A DNA stretch of 11,610 nucleotides from a bacterium (GTDB taxonomy: Bacteria > Chloroflexota > Dormibacteria > UBA8260 > Bog-877), in NCBI GenBank assembly GCA_021802115.1, contig JAKABA010000120.1, positions 1-11,610 on the forward strand, written 5' to 3'. The notes under the pieces were generated by a model. It saw only the letters and a program-made list of their open reading frames with translations, searched no databases and had not been told where the DNA came from. The translations under genes and the position numbers were made by a program. Numbering within the stretch: position 1 is the first letter of the stretch; each line of letters opens with the position of its first letter. Positions 6,061-11,610 of this stretch are shown here, piece by piece.

Positions 6061-6621
6061 GTGGAGGCCCGGCGTCCCTCGGCCCTGCTGGTGGTCGACG
6101 TGCAGCAGGGATTCGACGACCCGAGCTTCGGTCGGCGCAACAATCCCGCCTGCGAGGCCAACGTGGGCCGCCTGATCGAGGCCTACCGGGCGGCCGGGGA
6201 GGCGGTGGTGTTCGTCCGCCACGACTCCGCCGAGCCGGGGTCTCCGCTGGCGCCGGGGAGCCCTGGGAACGCCTTCAAGGAGGTCATCGCCGGAGATCCG
6301 GACCTGCTCGTCCGCAAGCGAGTGCACTCGGCCTTCTACGGCCAACCGGACCTGGACCGCTGGTTGCAGGAGCGCGGGATCCACGCCCTCACCATCTGCG
6401 GCATCACCACCGACCACTGCTGTGACTCAACCGCGCGGATGGCCGGCGATCTGGGGTACCACACGACGTTCGCGCTGGATGCGACCCACACCTTCGATCG
6501 CCGGGTGGGACCGGTTCATCTGGTGCCCGCCGACCAGGTTTCCTTCGTGACCGCCGCCAGCCTGCACGGCGAGTTCGCCACGGTGGTGACCACCGAGCAG
6601 GTTCTCCAGGGCCTCTCCTGA
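6061..6621 (+). CDS. Isochorismatase-family cysteine hydrolase
   Basis: A 186-residue member of the isochorismatase-like hydrolase superfamily, which includes nicotinamidases, ureidoacrylate and N-carbamoyl amidases and isochorismatases. The catalytic triad can be read: D13 (LLVVDVQQGF), K86 (VRKRVHSAFYG) and C120 in GITTDHCCDST. The residue after the catalytic cysteine is a second cysteine (C121) rather than the common valine. A run after the first strand (DPSFGRRNNP) resembles family members that act on small amides. The substrate cannot be told. The start at GTG 6061 lies 3 bases after the pckA stop, so translation is probably coupled to pckA. No good Shine-Dalgarno is visible. Moderate certainty on fold, low on substrate. 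Confidence 0.9.
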   Translation: MEARRPSALLVVDVQQGFDDPSFGRRNNPACEANVGRLIEAYRAAGEAVVFVRHDSAEPGSPLAPGSPGNAFKEVIAGDPDLLVRKRVHSAFYGQPDLDRWLQERGIHALTICGITTDHCCDSTARMAGDLGYHTTFALDATHTFDRRVGPVHLVPADQVSFVTAASLHGEFATVVTTEQVLQGLS

Positions 6622-6631
6622 CCGCCATCCC

Positions 6632-7228
6632 GTGTCAAACTCAGAAGATGAAGGTGGCGTCGCCCTGGTGAGCGTGACGGGGGAGCCGGACGGGCGGCCC
6701 AGCAAGCAGGAGTACCTGATGCTGCTCGCCCTGGCGGCTCGCACCCGGGCCGATTGCCTGGGCCGCCGGGTCGGAGCGGTGGTGGTGCGCGACGACCGGG
6801 TTCTCAGCACCGGCTACAACGGCACCCCGATCGGGATGCCGAACTGCACCGAGGGCGGCTGCCACCGCTGCCTCAACCGCCAGACCGAGCTCTACCCCGA
6901 GGGCAGGGGCTACGACCTGTGCGTGTGCGTGCACGCGGAGCAGAACGCGCTCCTGGCCGCGGCCCGGTTCGGCCAGTCGACCCTGGGCGCCACCCTCCAT
7001 ACGACCATGCGCCCGTGCTTCGGCTGCCTCAAGGAGGCGCTCCAGGCAGGGATCGTGGCGGTCCACTACATGAGCGATTGGACACCGGGCGACGGCGAGG
7101 ACCAGGAGGCGCTGAACACCCAGTACGCGGCCCTGCGGTCGCGCTTCTTGGAGTTCTCCAAGGTCGAGGTCCCGCTCGCCGCCCTGAACCCGCTGCTGGC
7201 CGAACTGAAGAAGGAGGGGGGGATTTGA
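6632..7228 (+). CDS. dCMP deaminase / ComEB-family cytidine deaminase-like protein
   Basis: A 198-residue zinc hydrolase of the deoxycytidylate deaminase family, which deaminates dCMP to dUMP for dTTP synthesis. The catalytic motif HAEQNA (H101, E103) and PCFGC (C129, C132) supply the zinc ligands and the proton shuttle. The segment C72-x4-C77-x2-C80, together with C97 and C99, resembles the additional metal or structural cysteines of dCMP deaminases. GAVVVRDDRVLSTGYNGTP is typical of the family. The start is taken as GTG 6632, 10 bases after the preceding stop. GTG 6668 is an alternative, 9 bases after an AGGTGG, and the conserved part begins only near residue 23. Its stop overlaps the start of the next gene. 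ComEB is the name used in competence operons, but no competence genes are seen here. Confidence 0.9.
   Translation: MSNSEDEGGVALVSVTGEPDGRPSKQEYLMLLALAARTRADCLGRRVGAVVVRDDRVLSTGYNGTPIGMPNCTEGGCHRCLNRQTELYPEGRGYDLCVCVHAEQNALLAAARFGQSTLGATLHTTMRPCFGCLKEALQAGIVAVHYMSDWTPGDGEDQEALNTQYAALRSRFLEFSKVEVPLAALNPLLAELKKEGGI
7211..7217 (+). promoter_or_regulatory. Shine-Dalgarno deciding the TTG start of mogA
   Basis: AAGGAGG lies 7 bases before TTG 7225, inside the end of the deaminase gene. It supports initiation at a TTG whose last two bases are shared with the deaminase stop TGA (TTGA, 7225-7228). Confidence 0.7.
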
Positions 7229-7794
7229 GCGACGACGACCGCTGTGAGGCGCCCAGCGTGGCCGCGGCCTGGCCGGCGGCGCTGCTGACCGTGAGCGACC
7301 TGGGGTCGCGGGGGCAGCGCGAGGACCGCAGCGGGGATTGGCTGGCGCAGCGACTCCCCGACCTGCCCGCCACGGTGGCGCTGCGCGAAATCTTGCCCGA
7401 CGAGCCCGACCAGATCTCACGGTGGATCCGCCGGACCGTGCTCAAACTCAACCCCGCCCTGATCGTCTGCACCGGCGGCACCGGCCTGCACCCGCGCGAC
7501 CGCACCCCCGAGGCGCTGCTGGCGGTGGCCGATTACTCGGTACCGGGCTTCGGAGAGGCGATGCGGCGGACCGGCCTCGACCACACGCCTCACGCGATCC
7601 TGTCCCGCCAGGTGGCGGTCGTGCTGAAGTCCACCCTGGTGATCGCCCTGCCCGGGGCCCTGAAGGCGACCCAGGAGAGCCTGGATGCGGTGTGGGCAGC
7701 CCTCCCACACGCCCTGGAGATGGTCGCGGGGTTGCCGGAGGCGAGCACCGAGGCGGGCCACCGGGGCCAGAGAGGGAGCAGGGAGGCCCGGTAA
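7225..7794 (+). CDS. mogA: Molybdopterin adenylyltransferase (MogA/MoaB family)
   Basis: A 189-residue protein of the MoaB/Mog fold, which adenylylates molybdopterin to prepare it for molybdenum insertion. Motifs in order: LLTVSD (20-25), EDRSG (33-37), VCTGGTGLHPRDRTPEA (81-97), then PGFGEAMR, AILSR and LVIALPG. TGGTG and PRD form the nucleotide and molybdopterin site. The frame opens at TTG 7225, overlapping the deaminase stop, with a good ribosome binding site; no other start precedes the conserved core. The C-terminal ~20 residues are polar and not conserved in the family. The product is the cofactor required by the molybdenum hydroxylase encoded from 9531, which is a sensible neighbour. 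MogA versus MoaB cannot be decided from the sequence alone. Confidence 0.88.
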   Translation: MSDDDRCEAPSVAAAWPAALLTVSDLGSRGQREDRSGDWLAQRLPDLPATVALREILPDEPDQISRWIRRTVLKLNPALIVCTGGTGLHPRDRTPEALLAVADYSVPGFGEAMRRTGLDHTPHAILSRQVAVVLKSTLVIALPGALKATQESLDAVWAALPHALEMVAGLPEASTEAGHRGQRGSREAR

Positions 7795-7797
7795 GAT
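7792..7797 (+). promoter_or_regulatory. -10 element overlapping the mogA stop codon
   Basis: TAAGAT begins with the TAA stop of mogA and ends 6 bases before the GTG at 7804. Transcription would therefore begin at the start codon itself, giving a leaderless mRNA. No -35 box and no Shine-Dalgarno is seen. It is the same arrangement as before 1924. Confidence 0.45.
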
Positions 7798-7803
7798 CGG
7801 TCC

Positions 7804-8499
7804 GTGCCGTATCGAGGGGTGATCTTCGACCTCTACGGCACCCTCATAGACGGCTGGGACATCGCCCAGGCCCGGGAGCGCACCGCCGAATTGGCCGAGG
7901 CCCTGGGCGCCCCGCTCGAGCCCTTCCACGAGCTGATGGAGAGGACCTACACCGAGCGGGCGACCGCGGCACTGGGGGACCTGCCCGCAATGCTGCGGGA
8001 GCTCTGCCGGCGGGTCGGGCATGCTCCCGGGCCGGCCGAGCTCGCCCGGGCTGCGGAGCTTCGGATGGAGCAGTTCCGAGCCGTGCTCAGCGTCCCGCGC
8101 GAGGAGTCCCCCTCGGTGCTCTGCACCTTGCGGGATCGGGGGGTGAGGGTGGGGGTGATCAGCGATTCGTCGTCGGAGACCCCCGAGATCTGGCCCACCC
8201 TGCGATGGGCGGCTCCCATCGAGCTGGCCCTGTTCTCCTGGACCGAGCGCCGCCGCAAGCCGGCTCCGGAGCTGTACCGCAAGGCGCTGGCCGGGCTCGG
8301 CCTGCCGGCCGAGGCGGCTCTCTACGTCGGCGACGGCGGCAGCCATGAGCTGAGCGGGGCCGAGGCCTGCGGCATAAGGGCGCTGCGCATCTCCCACCAT
8401 CCGGGACATCCCGAGGCCCACCTGCAGTTCGACCCCGATCCGGTCTGGCGGGGCGACGAGATCGGCACCCTGACCGAGGTTCTCAGACTCACCATCTGA
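7804..8499 (+). CDS. HAD-superfamily hydrolase
   Basis: A 231-residue haloacid dehalogenase-superfamily protein with an alpha-helical cap inserted after motif I. Motif I is FDLYGTL with nucleophile D9. The Asp normally two residues later in phosphatases is a tyrosine (Y11), as in L-2-haloacid dehalogenases and a set of FDLYGTL-type proteins. Motif II is VISDSSS, motif III KPAPELY (K152), and motif IV VGDGGSHE (D177), the last being phosphatase-like. The substrate is unknown. GTG 7804 starts 9 bases after the mogA stop and may have its own leaderless promoter. A UUCG hairpin follows the stop codon. Confidence 0.88.
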   Translation: MPYRGVIFDLYGTLIDGWDIAQARERTAELAEALGAPLEPFHELMERTYTERATAALGDLPAMLRELCRRVGHAPGPAELARAAELRMEQFRAVLSVPREESPSVLCTLRDRGVRVGVISDSSSETPEIWPTLRWAAPIELALFSWTERRRKPAPELYRKALAGLGLPAEAALYVGDGGSHELSGAEACGIRALRISHHPGHPEAHLQFDPDPVWRGDEIGTLTEVLRLTI

Positions 8500-8502
8500 C
8501 CA

Positions 8503-8516
8503 CGGCCTTCGGGCCG
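8503..8516 (+). terminator. UUCG-tetraloop hairpin after the HAD gene
   Basis: CGGCC (8503-8507), TTCG and GGCCG (8512-8516) make a 5-bp GC stem with the very stable C(UUCG)G loop, starting 4 bases after the stop codon. No T-tract follows. It could end transcription or protect the 3' end. Confidence 0.45.
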
Positions 8517-8535
8517 GTCTCTGCGGGCGCGGCCC

Positions 8536-8541
8536 CATACT
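8536..8541 (+). promoter_or_regulatory. Weak -10 candidate for the kinase-like gene
   Basis: CATACT would place a transcription start near 8548, 25 bases before GTG 8573. There is no -35 match. The same hexamer is the -10 of the better promoter at 9395-9423, which is the only reason to list it. Confidence 0.2.
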
Positions 8542-8572
8542 GGGCGCAGGGACTCATCAGTGGGGGCGCAGG

Positions 8573-9238
8573 GTGGCAGAGATCGAGCCGGTCATCACCA
8601 TCTCCTCGAGCTATGGCACGCTCGGCGAGCAGCTGGGACGCACCGTCGCGGACCGCCTGGGTCTGCCCTTCCTGGACCGGGCCATCCCGGCCACCGTCGC
8701 CAAGGAGGTGATGGCCTCATTCGAGGAGATCGCCTACCAGGAGAGCCACCCGGTGCACGGGATCGGGCAGTGGATCGGGTTCTTCTCCCCGCTGGGGTCG
8801 GCCTGGCTGGGGGTGCCGGACCCGCTCGAGCCGTGGCGCAGCGAGCGCGAGTACCTGGACCACACCGAATCGGTGATCCGCCGAGCCGCCGAGCACGGCG
8901 TGGTGATCCTGGGCCGGGGGGCTTCCATCATCCTGCGCGACCATCCCCGGGCGCTGCACGTGCGCCTGGACGCTCCCCCCGAGGAGAGGATCCGGCAGGC
9001 GGTGGAGCGCAGCGGGGTGGGCGACCGCGAGGCCCGCCGCGCCCAGAAGGAGACCGACTCCGCGCGCCGGCACTACCTGCAGCACTTCTACCGGATGGAC
9101 ATCCGCGATCCCAGCCTCTATCACCTCTGGCTCGACACCACCGCGATCCCACTGGAGGCCTGCGCCGACCTGATCACCCGGGCCGCGCTCGCCCGCCTTC
9201 AAGTCGCGCCAGCCGACCGCCACCCCCAGGCGGGGTGA
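8573..9238 (+). CDS. Cytidylate kinase-like family protein
   Basis: A 221-residue protein of the cytidylate kinase-like (Cytidylate_kin2 type) P-loop family. The N-terminal strand ends in VITISSSYGTLGEQLG (7-22), where this family has a GSGG-type loop instead of a full Walker A with GK[ST]; here even GSGG is changed to GTLG. Later blocks are LGLPFLDRAI, GRGAS followed by LRDHPRALHVRLDAP (~113-135), then SARRHYLQHFYRMDIRDPSLYHL and a DTTAIPLEAC stretch near the end. The family probably phosphorylates a nucleotide-like substrate, but this is not established, and lack of the usual lysine makes activity uncertain. The start is GTG 8573, with only a weak purine stretch upstream. It stands between the HAD gene and the molybdenum hydroxylase genes, with no clear functional link to either. 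Confidence 0.82.
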   Translation: MAEIEPVITISSSYGTLGEQLGRTVADRLGLPFLDRAIPATVAKEVMASFEEIAYQESHPVHGIGQWIGFFSPLGSAWLGVPDPLEPWRSEREYLDHTESVIRRAAEHGVVILGRGASIILRDHPRALHVRLDAPPEERIRQAVERSGVGDREARRAQKETDSARRHYLQHFYRMDIRDPSLYHLWLDTTAIPLEACADLITRAALARLQVAPADRHPQAG

Positions 9239-9243
9239 TCGCC

Positions 9244-9267
9244 GCTGGGCCAGGTGGCGAGCCCAGC
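9244..9267 (+). terminator. Hairpin after the kinase-like gene
   Basis: GCTGGGC (9244-9250) pairs perfectly with GCCCAGC (9261-9267) around a 10-base loop, 5 bases after the stop codon at 9236-9238. No T-tract follows. It is a candidate terminator in tandem with the next hairpin. Confidence 0.4.
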
Positions 9268-9282
9268 CGCACGACGCTTGGG

Positions 9283-9302
9283 GGCCGGGGTCGCTCCCGG
9301 CC
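9283..9302 (+). terminator. Second GC hairpin downstream of the kinase-like gene
   Basis: GGCCGGG (9283-9289) and CCCGGCC (9296-9302) form a perfect 7-bp stem with a 6-base loop. Two such stems in a row suggest that transcription from upstream ends here before the promoter at 9395. The stretch 9303-9394 between them shows no gene or other clear element. Confidence 0.4.
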
Positions 9303-9394
9303 TGTGAGCGGGCGGCGTCGGGGTGCCCTCCCGCCATTTCCGGTCGGCGCTCCCGGCGTGGCGGAGGAGGTGGCCGCCCGGTGGGTGAGACCGG

Positions 9395-9423
9395 TTGCCA
9401 TCGGCTGGCGAAGGGCACATACT
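9395..9423 (+). promoter_or_regulatory. Sigma70-type promoter of the molybdenum hydroxylase operon
   Basis: TTGCCA (9395-9400; 5 of 6 to TTGACA), a 17-base spacer and CATACT (9418-9423; 4 of 6 to TATAAT). This is the best-spaced promoter in the window. Transcription would start near 9430 and leave a leader of about 100 bases before the ATG at 9531. Confidence 0.55.
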
Positions 9424-9429
9424 CGCTTT

Positions 9430-9443
9430 GGCAGAGCGCTGCC
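9430..9443 (+). other. Small hairpin at the predicted 5' end of the leader
   Basis: GGCAG (9430-9434), AGCG and CTGCC (9439-9443) form a 5-bp stem that would sit at the very 5' end of the transcript from the 9395-9423 promoter. It might stabilise the mRNA. No recognised riboswitch, including the molybdenum cofactor type, was identified in the remaining leader. Confidence 0.25.
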
Positions 9444-9530
9444 CAGGGATCGAGGGGCGACGTCGGGCACGTGGGGATTACGCCGGAGTCACCTGGTCGC
9501 AGCGGGACAGGTCGGTGAGGGAGGTTTAGT

Positions 9531-10031
9531 ATGGCCCAGCGACTGCGGCTCACTGTCAACGGCTCCGTCAGAGAGGATGAGGTGGAGCCGCGACTGCTCC
9601 TGGTGCACTACCTGAGGGAGCGGTGCGGCCTGACCGGCACCCATGTGGGGTGCGACACCAGCCAGTGCGGAGCCTGCACGGTGCTGTGCGACGGTCAGCC
9701 GGTGAAGTCCTGCTCGATGCTGGCGGTCCAGGCGGAGGGGATGGCGATCACGACCATCGAGGGCCTGGCGCCTCCGGGCGGCATGCACCCCCTGCAGACG
9801 GCGTTCTGGGAGGAGCACGGGCTGCAGTGCGGCTTCTGCACCCCCGGCTTCATCATGGCCGCCAGCGCTCTTTTGGCCGAGAACCCCGATCCCACCGATG
9901 AGGAGATCGGGCGCGGCCTGGAGGGCAACCTCTGCCGCTGCACCGGATACGTGAACATCCGCCGCGCCGTCCACAAGGCGGCGGCGGCGATGCGCCAGGG
10001 GGCCGGCGCCACGGCCCCGATGGGAGGGTAG
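9531..10031 (+). CDS. CoxS-type (2Fe-2S) small subunit, xanthine dehydrogenase family
   Basis: A 166-residue electron-transfer subunit carrying two [2Fe-2S] clusters. The N-terminal plant-ferredoxin-like domain has C41-x4-C46-x2-C49 and C61 ([15 protein letters not shown]). The C-terminal helical domain has C100-x2-C103 (QCGFCTPG) and C135-x-C137 (NLCRCTGY). All eight ligands are present and the length is typical of CoxS and related small subunits. Electrons pass from the molybdenum site in the large subunit through these clusters to the FAD subunit. Initiation at ATG 9531 is supported by AGGGAGGT (9518-9525). The next gene begins 3 bases after the stop, and the last bases of this gene carry its ribosome binding site. 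Partner and substrate follow from the large subunit. Confidence 0.95.
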   Translation: MAQRLRLTVNGSVREDEVEPRLLLVHYLRERCGLTGTHVGCDTSQCGACTVLCDGQPVKSCSMLAVQAEGMAITTIEGLAPPGGMHPLQTAFWEEHGLQCGFCTPGFIMAASALLAENPDPTDEEIGRGLEGNLCRCTGYVNIRRAVHKAAAAMRQGAGATAPMGG

Positions 10032-10034
10032 GAG

Positions 10035-11610
10035 ATGGCCGTCAGCCAGCTCATCGGCGCCCGCGTCCAGCGGCGGGAGGATCCCCGGCTCATCACCGGG
10101 CACGGGCGCTACATAGAGGACCGCCTGCCGGTCGGCTTGCTGCACATGGCCGTGGTCCGCAGCCCTCACCCGCATGCCCGGATCCTGGGCATTGACACCA
10201 GTGCGGCGGCGGCCGCGCCGGGGGTGCGGGCCGTCCTGGTGGCCAAGGACTTCCACGCTCAGCTCGCGGGCGCCATGCCGGTCACCCCCAGCTTTGTCCC
10301 CGAGAAGAAGTACGTCCCGGAGCGGTTCCCTATCGCTGCCGACGAGGTCTGCTTCCAGGGAGAGCCGGTGGCGGTGGTGGTCGCGGACGACCGCTACCTG
10401 GCGGCCGACGCCGCCGAACTGGTGGTGGTGGAATACGAGCCACTCCCGGCGGTGGTGGATCCCGAGGCGGCGATGGCCCCGGACAGCCCGCGGGCCCATG
10501 TCGACGGGCCCGACAACATCGGCTGGGACATGACCTTCGACGGCGGGGACATCGAGGCCGCCTTCGCGCGAGCCGAGGTCAGGGTCACCGAGCGGGTCTG
10601 GCAGCAGCGGCTGGCCCCGACCCCGATGGAGCCACGGGGAGTGCTGGCCGAGTACTCGCCCTACGACGAGCGGCTCACCATCTGGCTGAGCAGCCAGAAC
10701 CCGCATTTCATCCGGCTCTTCATCTCCGGCGCCATGGGGATTCCGGAGAGCCGGGTGCGGGTGGTCGCGGAGGACGTGGGCGGCGGTTTCGGGAGCAAGA
10801 TCAGCCCCTACCCGGAGGACTACCTGGTGCCCGCCGCGGCGCGCCTGCTGGGGCGGCCGGTGCGCTGGATCGAGACCAGGACCGAGAGCGTCCTCACCAC
10901 CTATCACGGGCGGGGCCAGGTGTTCACCGCCGAGGCGGCGGCCCTCAGGGACGGGACCCTGCTCGGCCTCCGGCTCACCCAGGTGCTGGACCTCGGCGCC
11001 TACCATGGGACCTTCGGCGCCTTCCAGGCCTGCGCCTGCCTGATGGCCGGAGGGGTGTACCGCTGGCAGGCCGTCCAGGGGAGGACGATCGGGGTCCTGA
11101 CCAACAAGGTGCCCACCGACCCGTACCGCGGGGCCGGGCGCCCCGAGGGGACGCACCTGTGCGAGCGCATGGTGGACCGGGTGGCGCAGGAGATCGGGAT
11201 GGACCCCGCGGAGCTGCGTCGCAAGAACTTCGCCCGCGAGTTTCCCTTCACCAACAACTTCGGGCTGGTCTACGACTCCGGCAACTACGACGGGACCCTG
11301 GACAAGGCCATGGAGCTGGTCGACTACAGCGGCTGGCGCCAGCGCCAGGCGGCGGGCCGCCAGGAGGGGCGGCTGATCGGAATCGGCTGCTCCACCTGGG
11401 TGGAGATCTGCGGGTTCGGTCCCAGCGAGGCCACCGCCGGGGCCACCGGCGGCATCGCCCTGGTGGAGTCGGCCCAGATCAGGTTCCTGCCGTCGGGGTC
11501 GGTGGCGGCCTTCGTCGGCACCCATGCGCAGGGCCAGGGCCACGACACCACCTTCTCCCAGATAGTGGCCGACACCCTGGGGATCCCCATGGAGAAGGTG
11601 GAGCTCCGCC
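10035..11610 (+). CDS. Molybdopterin-binding large subunit, form II CoxL-like, 3' end cut off
   Basis: 525 codons are visible of a protein that is usually 750-800 residues. It is the catalytic subunit of the xanthine dehydrogenase / CO dehydrogenase family. Recognisable parts are the N-terminal [20 protein letters not shown], the [10 protein letters not shown] loop (246-255), the active-site loop [10 protein letters not shown] (363-372) and GTHAQGQGH (495-503), which bind molybdopterin cytosine dinucleotide and shape the Mo site. Form I CO dehydrogenases have AYRCSFR with the Cu-bridging cysteine at this loop. Form II and other family members have AYRGAGR, and this protein has proline in place of the first alanine. 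It is therefore not a standard form I CO dehydrogenase; the substrate may be an aldehyde, purine or other N-heterocycle, or unknown. The S-then-L gene order also fits form II. An FAD (M) subunit and the end of this gene would lie to the right. ATG 10035 follows GGAGGG at 10023-10028. Confidence 0.93.
   Translation, partial: MAVSQLIGARVQRREDPRLITGHGRYIEDRLPVGLLHMAVVRSPHPHARILGIDTSAAAAAPGVRAVLVAKDFHAQLAGAMPVTPSFVPEKKYVPERFPIAADEVCFQGEPVAVVVADDRYLAADAAELVVVEYEPLPAVVDPEAAMAPDSPRAHVDGPDNIGWDMTFDGGDIEAAFARAEVRVTERVWQQRLAPTPMEPRGVLAEYSPYDERLTIWLSSQNPHFIRLFISGAMGIPESRVRVVAEDVGGGFGSKISPYPEDYLVPAAARLLGRPVRWIETRTESVLTTYHGRGQVFTAEAAALRDGTLLGLRLTQVLDLGAYHGTFGAFQACACLMAGGVYRWQAVQGRTIGVLTNKVPTDPYRGAGRPEGTHLCERMVDRVAQEIGMDPAELRRKNFAREFPFTNNFGLVYDSGNYDGTLDKAMELVDYSGWRQRQAAGRQEGRLIGIGCSTWVEICGFGPSEATAGATGGIALVESAQIRFLPSGSVAAFVGTHAQGQGHDTTFSQIVADTLGIPMEKVELR

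Noticed and set aside
8560..9615. Plus-strand open frame crossing the gap before the small subunit
   Set aside because: It is the alternative frame of the kinase-like gene and runs through the promoter and into the start of the small subunit; Gly/Pro/Arg-rich without motifs.
9489..11543. 684-codon minus-strand open frame
   Set aside because: It is antisense to both molybdenum hydroxylase subunits, which show all expected cofactor motifs; no family recognised in it.
9531..11610. Form I (aerobic, Cu-Mo) CO dehydrogenase
   Set aside because: The large subunit lacks the AYRCSFR cysteine loop and no M subunit gene precedes the small subunit.
1..11610. tRNA, rRNA, CRISPR array, transposase or attachment-site repeats
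   Set aside because: Reading both strands gave no cloverleaf-like gene, no regularly spaced repeats and no mobile-element protein; this is by eye, without a covariance search.

Overview
The window is a high-GC bacterial chromosome segment with densely packed genes, several GTG or TTG starts, and promoters that often sit directly on the start codon. The mix is a class II (GlpX) fructose bisphosphatase, an ATP-type rather than GTP-type PEP carboxykinase, and a form II CO-dehydrogenase-like molybdenum hydroxylase. Together these suggest a soil heterotroph of the Chloroflexota / Dormibacterota / Actinomycetota sphere. The ATP-type PEPCK argues mildly against a typical actinomycete, where the GTP enzyme is usual. 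This placement is inference. No rRNA, tRNA, CRISPR array or insertion sequence was seen.

Layout. (1) 1-1756, minus strand, cut by the left edge: a single reading frame that joins a complete SEDS (RodA/FtsW) glycan polymerase to the membrane anchor and dimerisation part of a class B penicillin-binding protein. (2) 1924-2307, plus: a stand-alone response-regulator receiver protein divergent from it. (3) 2386-2721, minus: a DUF971 protein. (4) 2790-3815, plus: glpX. (5) 3827-4327, minus: a two-CBS protein with a C-terminal zinc ribbon, converging tail to tail on glpX. (6) 4498-7794, plus: a tight run of pckA, a cysteine hydrolase of the isochorismatase family, a dCMP-deaminase-family protein and a MogA/MoaB molybdopterin adenylyltransferase, probably one transcript. 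(7) 7804-8499 and 8573-9238, plus: a HAD hydrolase and a cytidylate-kinase-like protein. (8) 9239-9530: non-coding, with two GC hairpins, a sigma70-type promoter and an approximately 100-nt leader. (9) 9531-11610, plus: the iron-sulfur small subunit and the truncated molybdopterin large subunit of a xanthine dehydrogenase / form II CoxL-type enzyme.

How it fits together. glpX and pckA supply the two committed steps of gluconeogenesis, and a CBS protein of a type that often binds adenine nucleotides lies between them. mogA makes the cofactor needed by the molybdenum hydroxylase 1.7 kb downstream. The most unusual item is the SEDS-bPBP fusion, which would put peptidoglycan polymerisation and cross-linking in one polypeptide. 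A recurrent regulatory pattern is a TANNNT -10 element placed so that transcription would begin at, or 3 nt before, the start codon of genes lacking a Shine-Dalgarno sequence (1924, 2790, 7804). Genes at 4327 (minus), 4498, 7225, 9531 and 10035 instead have good Shine-Dalgarno sites.
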